Of a stretch of 64,000 bases of DNA, positions 38,373 to 49,649 are shown piece after piece. The position numbers and the translations under genes are program-made. Below the pieces are notes generated by a model. That model saw only the letters and a program-made list of their open reading frames with translations, ran no database searches and was not told the DNA's origin. Positions within the stretch are counted from its first letter, which is position 1, and each line of letters opens with the position of its first letter. The DNA is from Ulva prolifera (lineage: Eukaryota; Chlorophyta; Ulvophyceae; Ulvales; Ulvaceae), in NCBI GenBank assembly GCA_023078555.1, contig JALAAN010000010.1, positions 372,001 through 436,000 on the forward strand, given 5' to 3'.

Positions 38373-39812
38373 TGTATAATTAATGTGATGTGAGGGTTTG
38401 GAGGCAATCAAGTGATAACTCAGGGCTAGGGCTGCTTTAAATGTTGAAATGGCAGCGTGCTCCCATGCCACTCATGCAGAAATCTCGCACCTCACAAAAA
38501 CAGGTTCCCAACCTCACCTTAGGGGCTGAATCTTTGCACATGATGCTCTCTATGTCAAAGGAATGTGGTGTAGAAGTTTGGAGGCAATCAAGTGATAAGT
38601 CAGGGCTAGGGCTGCTATCAATGATGAAATGGCAGCGCGCTCTCCCGCCACTCATGCAGAAATCCCGCGCCTCACAAAAACAGGTTCCCAACCTCACGTT
38701 AGGGGCTGAATCTTTGCACATGATGCTCTCTTTGTCAAAGGAATGTGGTCTAGAAATTTGGAGGCAATCAAGTGATAAGTCAGGGCTAGGGCTGCTATCA
38801 ATGTTGAAATGGCAGCGCGCTCTCCCGCCCCTCATGCAGAAATCCCGCGCCTCACAAAAACAGGTTCCCAACCTCACGTTAGGGGCTGAATCTTTGCACA
38901 TGATGCTCTCTATGTCAAAGGAATGTGGTGTAGAAGTTTGGAGGCAATCAAGTGATAAGTCAGGGCTAGGGCTGCTATCAATGTTGAAATGGCAGCGCGC
39001 TCTCCCGCCACTCATGCAGAAATCCCGCGCCTCACAAAAACAGGTTCCCAACCTCACGTTAGGGGCTGAATCTTTGCACATGATGCTCTCTTTGTATAAT
39101 TAATGTGATGTGAGGGTTTGGAGGCAATCAAGTGATAACTCAGGGCTAGGGCTGCTTTAAATGTTGAAATGGCAGCGTGCTCCCATGCCACTCATGCAGA
39201 AATCTCGCACCTCACAAAAACAGGTTCCCAACCTCACCTTAGGGGCTGAATCTTTGCACATGATGCTCTCTATGTCAAAGGAATGTGGTGTAGAAGTTTG
39301 GAGGCAATCAAGTGATAAGTCAGGGCTAGGGCTGCTATCAATGATGAAATGGCAGCGCGCTCTCCCGCCACTCATGCAGAAATCCCGCGCCTCACAAAAA
39401 CAGGTTCCCAACCTCACGTTAGGGGCTGAATCTTTGCACATGATGCTCTCTTTGTCAAAGGAATGTGGTCTAGAAATTTGGAGGCAATCAAGTGATAAGT
39501 CAGGGCTAGGGCTGCTATCAATGTTGAAATGGCAGCGCGCTCTCCCGCCCCTCATGCAGAAATCCCGCGCCTCACAAAAACAGGTTCCCAACCTCACGTT
39601 AGGGGCTGAATCTTTGCACATGATGCTCTCTATGTCAAAGGAATGTGGTGTAGAAGTTTGGAGGCAATCAAGTGATAAGTCAGGGCTAGGGCTGCTATCA
39701 ATGTTGAAATGGCAGCGCGCTCTCCCGCCACACATGCAGAAATCCCGCGCCTCACAAAAACAGGTTCCCAACCTCACGTTAGGGGCTGAATCTTTGCACA
39801 TGATGCTCTCTT
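38373..39812. repeat. Two tandem 720-bp units (4 monomers each)
   Basis: 38,373-39,092 and 39,093-39,812 align at an offset of 720. I see one clear mismatch: ccactcatg near 39,012 against ccacacatg near 39,732. The junction is a chimeric monomer at 39,080-39,110 that joins the front ctctctttg to the S tail tataattaatg. S tails of the tataattaatg form also occur near 14,281, 20,035, 27,947, 38,375 and 41,251. Confidence 0.85.
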
Positions 39813-40339
39813 TGTCAAAGGAATGTGGTCTAGAAATTTGGAGGCAATCAAGTGATAAGTCAGGGCTAGGGCTGCTATCAATGTTGAAATGGCAGCGTGC
39901 TCCCATGCCACTCATGCAAAAATCTCGCGCCTCACAAAAACATGTTCCCAACCTCATTTTGAGGCTGAATCTTTGCACATGATGCTCTCTATGTCAAAGG
40001 AATGTGGTGTAGAAGTTTGGAGGCAATCAAGTGATAAGTCAGGGCTAGGGCTGCTATCAATGATGAAATGGCAGCGCGCTCTCCCGCCACTCATGCAGAA
40101 ATCCCGCGCCTCACAAAAACAGGTTCCCAACCTCACGTTAGGGGCTGAATCTTTGCACATGATGCTCTCTTTGTCAAAGGAATGTGGTCTAGAAGTTTGG
40201 AGGCAATCAAGTGATAAGTCAGGGCTAGGGCTGCTATCAATGTTGAAATGGCAGCGTGCTCCCATGCCACTCATGCAGAAATCCCGCGCCTCACAAAAAC
40301 AGGTTCCCAACCTCACGTAAGGGGCTGAATCTTTGCACA

Positions 40340-42440
40340 TGATGCTCTCTTGTCAAAGGAATGTGGTCTAGAAGTTTGGAGGCAATCAAGTGATAAGTCA
40401 GGGCTAGGGCTGCTATCAATGTTGAAATGGCAGCGTGCTCCCATGCCACTCATGCAAAAATCTCGCGCCTCACAAAAACATGTTCCCAACCTCATTTTGA
40501 GGGCTGAATCTTTGCACATGATGCTATCTATGTCAAATTAATGTGATGTGAGGGTTTGGAGGCAATCAAGTGATAACTCAGGGCTAGGGCTGCTTTAAAT
40601 GTTGAAATGGCAGCGTGCTCCCATGCCACTCATGCAGAAATCTCGCACCTCACAAAAACAGGTTCCCAACCTCACCTTAGGGGCTGAATCTTTGCACATG
40701 ATGCTCTCTATGTCAAAGGAATGTGGTGTAGAAGTTTGGAGGCAATCAAGTGATAAGTCAGGGCTAGGGCTGCTATCAATGATGAAATGGCAGCGCGCCC
40801 TCCCGCCACTCATGCAGAAATCCCGCGCCTCACAAAAACAGGTTCCCAACCTCACGTTAGGGGCTGAATCTTTGCACATGATGCTCTCTTTGTCAAAGGA
40901 ATGTGGTCTAGAAATTTGGAGGCAATCAAGTGATAAGTCAGGGCTAGGGCTGCTATCAATGTTGAAATGGCAGCGTGCTCCCATGCCACTCATGCAAAAA
41001 TCTCGCGCCTCACAAAAACATGTTCCCAACCTCATTTTTGAGGCTGAATCTTTGCACATGATGCTCTCTATGTCACAGGAATGTGGTCTAGAAGTTTGGA
41101 GGCAATCAAGTGATAAGTCAGGGCAAGGGCTCCTATCAATGTTGAAATGGCAGCGCGCTCTCCCGCCACTCATGCAGAAATCTCGCCCTCACAAAAACAG
41201 GTTCCCAACCTCACGTTAAGGGCTGAATCTTTGCACATGATGCTATCTATGTATAATTAATGTGATGTGAGGGTTTGGAGGCAATCAAGTGATAACTCAG
41301 GGCTAGGGCTGCTTTAAATGTTGAAATGGCAGCGTGCTCCCATGCCACTCATGCAGAAATCTCGCACCTCACAAAAACAGGTTCCCAACCTCACCTTAGG
41401 GGCTGAATCTTTGCACATGATGCTCTCTATGTCAAAGGAATGTGGTGTAGAAGTTTGGAGGCAATCAAGTGATAAGTCAGGGCTAGGGCTGCTATCAATG
41501 TTGAAATGGCAGCGCGCTCTCCCGCCCCCTCATGCAGAAATCCCGCGCCTCACAAAAACAGGTTCCCAACCTCACGTTAGGGGCTGAATCTTTGCACATG
41601 ATGCTCTCTATGTCAAAGGAATGTGGTGTAGAAGTTTGGAGGCAATCAAGTGATAAGTCAGGGCTAGGGCTGCTATCAATGTTGAAATGGCAGCGCGCTC
41701 TCCCGCCACTCATGCAGAAATCCCGCGCCTCACAAAAACAGGTTCCCAACCTCACGTTAGGGGCTGAATCTTTGCACATGATGCTCTCTATTGTCAAAGG
41801 AATGTGGTCTAGAAGTTTGGAGGCAATCAAGTGATAAGTCAGGGCTAGGGCTGCTATCAATGTTGAAATGGCAGCGCGCTCTCCCTGCCACTCATGCAGA
41901 AATCTCGCGCCTCACAAAAACATGTTCCCAACCTCACGTTAGGGGCTGAATCTTTGCACATGATGCTCTCTATGTCAAAGGAATGTGGTCTAGAAGTTTG
42001 GAGGCAATCAAGTGATAAGTCAGGGCTAGGGCTGCTATCAATGTTGAAATGGCAGCGCGCTCTCCCTGCCACTCATGCAGAAATCCCGCGCCTCACAAAA
42101 ACATGTTCCCAACCTCACGTTAGGGGCTGAATCTTTGCACATGATGCTCTCTATGTCAAAGGAATGTGGTGCTAGAAGTTTGGAGGCAATCAAGTGATAA
42201 GTCAGGGCTAGGGCTGCTATCAATGTTGAAATGGCAGCGCGCTCTCCCGCCACTCATGCAGAAATCTCGCCCTCACAAAACAGGTTCCCAACCTCACGTT
42301 AGGGGCTGAATCTTTGCACATGATGCTATCTATGTCAAATTAATGTGATGTGAGGGTTTGGAGGCAATCAAGTGATAAGTCAGGGCTAGGGCTGCTATCA
42401 ATGTTGAAATGGCAGCTGGCTCCCATGCCACTCATGCAAA
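40340..42440. repeat. Indel-rich border between domains II and III
   Basis: One-base length changes cluster again. A t is lost in ctctcttgtc near 40,348. Catttttgagg is altered to cattttgaggg near 40,495. An extra c appears in cccgccccctc near 41,523 and an extra t in ctctattgtc near 41,790. An extra t in ctccctgccac occurs near 41,885 and again near 42,065. An extra c appears in ggtgctagaag near 42,171, an a is lost in cacaaaacagg near 42,278 and another in gcaaaatctc near 42,438. The form cattttgaggc (one t short) is also seen near 38,160 and 39,958. Most changes are in short homopolymers, which fits long-read consensus error as well as real decay. Confidence 0.8.
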
Positions 42441-45024
42441 ATCTCGCGCCTCACAAAAACATGTTCCCAACCTCACGTTAGGGGCTGAATCTTTGCACAT
42501 GATGCTCTCTATGTCAAAGGAATGTGGTCTAGAAGTTTGGAGGCAATCAAGTGATAAGTCAGGGCTAGGGCTGCTATCAATGTTGAAATGGCAGCGTGCT
42601 CCCATGCCACTCATGCAGAAATCCCGCGCCTCACAAAAACATGTTCACAACATCACGTTAGGGGCTGAATCTTTGCACATGATGCTATCTATGTCAAAGT
42701 AATGTGATGTAGAGGTTTGGAGGCAATCAAGTGATAAGTCAGGGCTAGGGCTGCTTTAAATGTTGAAATGGCAGCGTGCTCCCAAGCCACTCATGCAGAA
42801 ATCTCGTACCTCACAAAAACAGGTTCCCATCCTCACCTTAGGGGCTGAATCTTTGCACATGATGCTCTCTATGTCAAAGGAATGTGGTGTAGAAGTTTGG
42901 AGGCAATCAAGTGATAAATCAGGGCTAGGGCTGCTATCAATGTTGAAATGGCAGCGCGCTCTCCCGCCACTCATGCAGAAATCCCGCGCCTCACAAAAAC
43001 AGGTTCCCAACCTCACGTTAGGGGCTGAATCTTTGCACATGATACTCTCTATGTCACAGGAATGTGGTCTAGAAGTTTGGAGGCAATCAAGTGATAAGTC
43101 AGGGCAAGGGCTCCTATCAATGTTGAAATGGCAGCGCGCTCTCCCGCCACTCATGCAGAAATCTCGCCCTCACAAAAACAGGTTCCCAACCTCACGTTAG
43201 GGGCTGAATCTTTGCACATGATGCTCTCTATGTCAAAGGAATGTGGTCTAGAAGTTTGGAGGCAATCAAGTGACAAGTCAGGGCAAGGGTTGCTATCAAT
43301 GTTGAAATGGCAGCGCGCTCTCCCGCCCCTCATGCAGAAATCTCGCCCTCACAAAAACAGGTTCCCAACCTCACGTTCGGGGCTGAATCTTTGCACATGA
43401 TGCTCTCTATGTCAAAGGAATGTGGTGTAGAAGTTTGGAGGCAATCAAGTGATAAGTCAGGGCTAGGGCTGCTATCAATGTTGAAATGGCAGCACGCTCT
43501 CCCGCCACTCATGCAGAAATCTCGCCCTCGCAAAAACAGGTTCCCAACCTCACGTTAGGGGCTGAATCTTTGCACATGATGCTATCTATGTCAAATTAAT
43601 GTGATGTAGAGGTTTGGAGGCAATCAAGTGATAACTCAGGGCTAGGGCTGCTTTAAATGTTGAAATGGCAGCGTGCTCCCAAGCCACTCATGCAGAAATC
43701 TCGCACCTCACAAAAACAGGTTCCCATCCTCACCTTAGGGGCTGAATCTTTGCACATGATGCTCTCTATGTCAAAGGAATGTGGTGTAGAAGTTTGGAGG
43801 CAATCAAGTGATAAGTCAGGGCTAGGGCTGCTATCAATGTTGAAATGGCAGCACGCTCTCCCGCCACTCATGCAGAAATCTCGCCCTCAGCAAAAACAGG
43901 TTCCCAACCTCACGTTAGGGGCTGAATCTTTGCACATGATGCTATCTATGTCAAATTAATGTGATGTGAGGGTTTGGAGGCAATCAAGTGATAACTCAGG
44001 GCAAGGGTTGCTATCAATGTTGAAAAGGCAGCGCGCTCTCCCGCCACTCATGCAGAAATCCCGCGCCTCACAAAAACAGGTTCCCAACCTCACGTTAGGG
44101 GCTGAATCTTTGCACATGATGCTCTCTTTGTCAAAGGAATGTGGTCTAGAAGTTTGGAGGCAATCAAGTGATAAGTCAGGGCAAGGGTTGCTATCAATGT
44201 TGAAAAGGCAGCGCGCTCTCCCGCCCCTCATGCAGAAATCCCGCGCCTCACAAAAACAGGTTCCCAACCTCACGTTGGGGCTGAATCTTTGCACATGATA
44301 CTCTCTATGTCAAAGGAATGTGGTGTAGAAGTTTGGAGGCAATCAAGTGATAAGTCAGGGCAAGGGCTGCTATCAATGTTGAAAAGGTAGCGCTCTCTCC
44401 CGCCCCTCATGCAGAAATCTCGCCCTCACAAAAACAGGTTCCCAACCTCACGTTAGGGGCTGAATCTTTGCACATGATGCTCTCTATGTCAAAGGAATGT
44501 GCTCTAGAAGTTTGGAGGCAATCAAGTGATAAGTCAGGGCTAGGGCTGCTATCAATGTTGAAATGGCAGCGTGCTCCCATGCCCCTCATGCAGAAATCTC
44601 GCCCTCACAAAAACAGGTTCCCAACCTCACGTTCGGGGCTGAATCTTTGCACATGATGCTCTCTATGTCAAAGGAATGTGGTGTAGAAGTTTGGAGGCAA
44701 TCAAGTGATAAGTCAGGGCTAGGGCTGCTATCAATGTTGAAATGGCAGCGCGCTCTCCCGCCACTCATGCAGAAATCCCGCGCCTCACAAAAACAGGTTC
44801 CCAACCTCACGTTAGGGGCTGAATCTTTGCACATGATGCTCTCTTTGTCAAAGGAATGTGGTCTAGAAGTTTGGAGGCAATCAAGTGATAAGTCAGGGCA
44901 AGGGTTGCTATCAATGTTGAAAAGGCAGCGCGCTCTCCCGCCCCTCATGCAGAAATCCCGCGCCTCACAAAAACAGGTTCCCAACCTCACGTTAGGGGCT
45001 GAATCTTTGCACATGATGCTCTCT
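42285..45024. repeat. 2.7-kb segment duplicated at 49,650-52,389
   Basis: Offset is 7,364 before and 7,365 after the one-base deletion near 42,438, relative to the second copy. Frames at 42,760, 43,128, 43,307, 44,468 and 44,563 match those at 50,125, 50,493, 50,672, 51,833 and 51,928. The first copy also has an extra a in ccctcagcaaaaac near 43,888, a lost t in cacgttgggg near 44,276, and gatgtagaggtttgg where the second has gatgtgagggtttgg. The match ends at 45,025 (ctctttg) against 52,390 (ctctatg). Confidence 0.85.
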
Positions 45025-46130
45025 TTGTCAAAGGAATGTGGTCTAGAAATTTGGAGGCAATCAAGTGATAAGTCAGGGCTAGGGCTGCTATCAATGTTGA
45101 AATGTCAGCTGGCTCCCATGCCACTCATGCAAAAATCTCGCGCCTCACAAAAACATGTTCCCAACCTCATTTTTGAGGCTGAATCTTTGCACATGATGCT
45201 CTCTATGTCACAGGAATGTGGTCTAGAAGTTTGGAGGCAATCAAGTGACAAGTCAGGGCAAGGGCTCCTATCAATGTTGAAATGGCAGCGCGCTCTCCCG
45301 CCACTCATGCAGAAATCTCGCCCTCACAAAAACAGGTTCCCAACCTCACGTTAAGGGCTGAATCTTTGCACATGATGCTATCTATGTCAAATTAATGTGA
45401 TGTGAGGGTTTGGAGGCAATCAAGTGATAACTCAGGGCTAGGGCTGCTTTAAATGTTGAAATGGCAGCAAGCTCCCATGCCACTCATGCAGAAATCTCGC
45501 ACCTCACAAAAACAGGTTCCCAACCTCACCTTAGGGGCTGAATCTTTGCACATGATGCTCTCTATGTCAAAGGAATGTGGTGTAGAAGTTTGGAGGCAAT
45601 CAAGTGATAAGTCAGGGCTAGGGCTGCTATCAATGATGAAATGGCAGCGCGCTCTCCCGCCACTCATGCAGAAATCCCGCGCCTCACAAAAACAGGTTCC
45701 CAACCTCACGTTAGGGGCTGAATCTTTGCACATGATGCTCTCTTTGTCAAAGGAATGTGGTCTAGAAATTTGGAGGCAATCAAGTGATAAGTCAGGGCTA
45801 GGGCTGCTATCAATGTTGAAATGGCAGCTGGCTCCCATGCCACTCATGCAAAATCTCGCGCCTCACAAAAACATGTTCCCAACCTCACGTTAGGGGCTGA
45901 ATCTTTGCACATGATGCTCTCTATGTCAAAGGAATGTGGTCTAGAAGTTTGGAGGCAATCAAGTGATAAGTCAGGGCTAGGGCTGCCTATCAATGTTGAA
46001 ATGGCAGCGTGCTCCCATGCCACTCATGCAGAAATCTCGCCCTCGCAAAAACAGGTTCCCAACCTCACGTTAGGGGCTGAATCTTTGCACATGATGCTAT
46101 CTATGTCAAATTAATGTGATGTGAGGTTTG
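43870..46130. repeat. Satellite stretch with scattered one-base indels
   Basis: Isolated length changes are an extra a near 43,888, a lost t near 44,276, a lost a in gcaaaatctc near 45,849, an extra c in gctgcctatc near 45,987 and a lost g in gatgtgaggtttgg near 46,123. Monomer order is otherwise normal. The gcagctggctccc monomer at about 45,826 shares the gcaaaatctc deletion with the one at 42,438. That shared deletion is therefore likely real and inherited, not a random error. Confidence 0.7.
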
Positions 46131-46170
46131 GAGGCAATCAAGTGATAACTCAGGGCTAGGGCTGCTTTAA

Positions 46171-47247
46171 ATGTTGAAATGGCAGCGTGCTCCCAAGCCA
46201 CTCATGCAGAAATCTCGTACCTCACAAAAACAGGTTCCCATCCTCACCTTAGGGGCTGAATCTTTGCACATGATGCTCTCTATGTCAAAGGAATGTGGTG
46301 TAGAAGTTTGGAGGCAATCAAGTGATAAGTCAGGGCTAGGGCTGCTATCAATGTTGAAATGGCAGCACGCTCTCCCGCCACTCATGCAGAAATCTCGCCC
46401 TCGCAAAAACAGGTTCCCAACCTCACGTTAGGGGCTGAATCTTTGCACATGATGCTATCTATGTCAAATTAATGTGATGTGAGGGTTTGGAGGCAATCAA
46501 GTGATAACTCAGGGCTAGGGCTGCTTTAAATGTTGAAATGGCAGCGTGCTCCCATGCCACTCATGCAGAAATCTCGCACCTCACAAAAACAGGTTCCCAT
46601 CCTCACCTTAGGGGCTGAATCTTTGCACATGATGCTCTCTATGTCAAAGGAATGTGGTGTAGAAGTTTGGAGGCAATCAAGTGATAAGTCAGGGCTAGGG
46701 CTGCTATCAATGTTGAAATGGCAGCACGCTCTCCCGCCACTCATGCAGAAATCTCGCCCTCGCAAAAACAGGTTCCCAACTTCACGTTAGGGGCTGAATC
46801 TTTGCACATGATGCTATCTATGTCAAATTAATGTGATGTGAGGGTTTGGAGGCAATCAAGTGATAACTCAGGGCTAGGGCTGCTTTAAATGTTGAAATGG
46901 CAGCGTGCTCCCAAGCCACTCATGCAGAAATCTCGCACCTCACAAAAACAGGTTCCCATCCTCACCTTAGGGGCTGAATCTTTGCACATGATGCTCTCTA
47001 TGTCAAAGGAATGTGGTGTAGAAGTTTGGAGGCAATCAAGTGATAAGTCAGGGCTAGGGCTGCTATCAATGTTGAAATGGCAGCACGCTCTCCCGCCACT
47101 CATGCAGAAATCTCGCCCTCGCAAAAACAGGTTCCCAACCTCACGTTAGGGGCTGAATCTTTGCACATGATGCTATCTATGTCAAATTAATGTGATGTGA
47201 GGGTTTGGAGGCAATCAAGTGATAACTCAGGGCTAGGGCTGCTTTAA
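46171..47247. repeat. Three 359-bp S-T dimers in tandem
   Basis: S-T junctions fall at 46,171, 46,530, 46,889 and 47,248, exactly 359 apart, each dimer being one 180-bp and one 179-bp monomer. The T monomers carry cccatcctcacc. The first and third have cccaagcc and the second cccatgcc. The first has ctcgtacc where the others have ctcgcacc. Similar 359-bp spacing occurs at 55,690, 56,049 and 56,408, so this dimer form was moved or made more than once. Confidence 0.87.
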
Positions 47248-49649
47248 ATGTTGAAATGGCAGCGTGCTCCCATGCCACTCATGCAGAAATCTCGCACCTC
47301 ACAAAAACAGGTTCCCAACCTCACCTTAGGGGCTGAATCTTTGCACATGATGCTCTCTATGTCAAAGGAATGTGGTGTAGAAGTTTGGAGGCAATCAAGT
47401 GATAAATCAGGGCTAGGGCTGCTATCAATGTTGAAATGGCAGCGCGCTCTCCCGCCACTCATGCAGAAATCCCGCGCCTCACAAAAACAGGTTCCCAACC
47501 TCACGTTAGGGGCTGAATCTTTGCACATGATGCTCTCTTTGTCAAAGGAATGTGGTCTAGAAGTTTGGAGGCAATCAAGTGATAAGTCAGGGCAAGGGTT
47601 GCTATCAATGTTGAAAAGGCAGCGCGCTCTCCCGCCCCTCATGCAGAAATCCCGCGCCTCACAAAAACAGGTTCCCAACCTCACGTTTGGGGCTGAATCT
47701 TTGCACATGATACTCTCTATGTCAAAGGAATGTGGTGTAGAAGTTTGGAGGCAATCAAGTGATAAGTCAGGGCTAGGGCTGCTTTAAATGTTGAAATGGC
47801 AGCGTGCTCCCATGCCACTCATGCAGAAATCTCGCACCTCACAAAAACAGGTTCCCAACCTCACGTTAGGGGCTGAATCTTTGCACATGATACTCTCTAT
47901 GTCACAGGAATGTGGTCTAGAAGTTTGGAGGCAATCAAGTGATAAGTCAGGGCAAGGGCTCCTATCAATGTTGAAATGGCAGCGCGCTCTCCCGCCACTC
48001 ATGCAGAAATCTCGCCCTCACAAAAACAGGTTCCCAACCTCACGTTAAGGGCTGAATCTTTGCACATGATGCTATCTATGTCAAATTAATGTGATGTGAG
48101 GGTTTGGAGGGAATCAAGTGATAACTCAGGGCTAGGGCTGCTTTAAATGTTGAAATGGCAGCAAGCTCCCATGCCACTCATGCAGAAATCTCGCACCTCA
48201 CAAAAACAGGTTCCCAACCTCACCTTAGGGGCTGAATCTTTGCACATGATGCTCTCTATGTCAAAGGAATGTGGTGTAGAAGTTTGGAGGCAATCAAGTG
48301 ATAAGTCAGGGCTAGGGCTGCTATCAATGATGAAATGGCAGCGCGCTCTCCCGCCACTCATGCAGAAATCCCGCGCCTCACAAAAACAGGTTCCCAACCT
48401 CACGTTAGGGGCTGAATCTTTGCACATGATGCTCTCTTTGTCAAAGGAATGTGGTCTAGAAATTTGGAGGCAATCAAGTGATAAGTCAGGGCTAGGGCTG
48501 CTATCAATGTTGAAATGTCAGCTGGCTCCCATGCCACTCATGCAAAAATCTCGCGCCTCACAAAAACATGTTCCCAACCTCATTTTTGAGGCTGAATCTT
48601 TGCACATGATGCTCTCTATGTCACAGGAATGTGGTCTAGAAGTTTGGAGGCAATCAAGTGACAAGTCAGGGCAAGGGCTCCTATCAATGTTGAAATGGCA
48701 GCGCGCTCTCCCGCCACTCATGCAGAAATCTCGCCCTCACAAAAACAGGTTCCCAACCTCACGTTAAGGGCTGAATCTTTGCACATGATGCTATCTATGT
48801 CAAATTAATGTGATGTGAGGGTTTGGAGGCAATCAAGTGATAACTCAGGGCTAGGGCTGCTTTAAATGTTGAAATGGCAGCAAGCTCCCATGCCACTCAT
48901 GCAGAAATCTCGCACCTCACAAAAACAGGTTCCCAACCTCACCTTAGGGGCTGAATCTTTGCACATGATGCTCTCTATGTCAAAGGAATGTGGTGTAGAA
49001 GTTTGGAGGCAATCAAGTGATAAGTCAGGGCTAGGGCTGCTATCAATGATGAAATGGCAGCGCGCTCTCCCGCCACTCATGCAGAAATCCCGCGCCTCAC
49101 AAAAACAGGTTCCCAACCTCACGTTAGGGGCTGAATCTTTGCACATGATGCTCTCTTTGTCAAAGGAATGTGGTCTAGAAATTTGGAGGCAATCAAGTGA
49201 TAAGTCAGGGCTAGGGCTGCTATCAATGTTGAAATGGCAGCTGGCTCCCATGCCACTCATGCAAAAATCTCGCGCCTCACAAAAACATGTTCCCAACCTC
49301 ACGTTAGGGGCTGAATCTTTGCACATGATGCTCTCTATGTCAAAGGAATGTGGTCTAGAAGTTTGGAGGCAATCAAGTGATAAGTCAGGGCTAGGGCGGC
49401 CATCAATGTTGAAATGGCAGCGTGCTCCCATGCCACTCATGCAGAAATCCCGCGCCTCACAAAAACATGTTCACAACATCACGTTAGGGGCTGAATCTTT
49501 GCACATGATGCTCTCTATGTCAAAGGAATGTGGTGTAGAAGTTTGGAGGCAATCAAGTGATAAGTCAGGGCTAGGGCTGCTATCAATGTTGAAATGGCAG
49601 CACGCTCTCCCGCCACTCATGCAGAAATCTCGCCCTCGCAAAAACAGGT

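Larger units (their letters stand above)
14216..41300. repeat. Array domain II (MM and catttttgagg monomers, long nested duplications)
   Basis: Private variants are atgatgaaatgg, gaaatttggagg, the catttttgagg form with gcaaaaatctcgcg, cacgtaagggg, gttcacaacatcacg and, from about 27,070, ttggaggccatcaag. S-T pairs become sparse: between 24,597 and 38,441 the tttaaatg tail occurs only at 29,811 and 34,128 apart from the ends. Long uninterrupted runs of 180-bp monomers follow, which is why the longest open frames of the window lie here. Confidence 0.85.
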
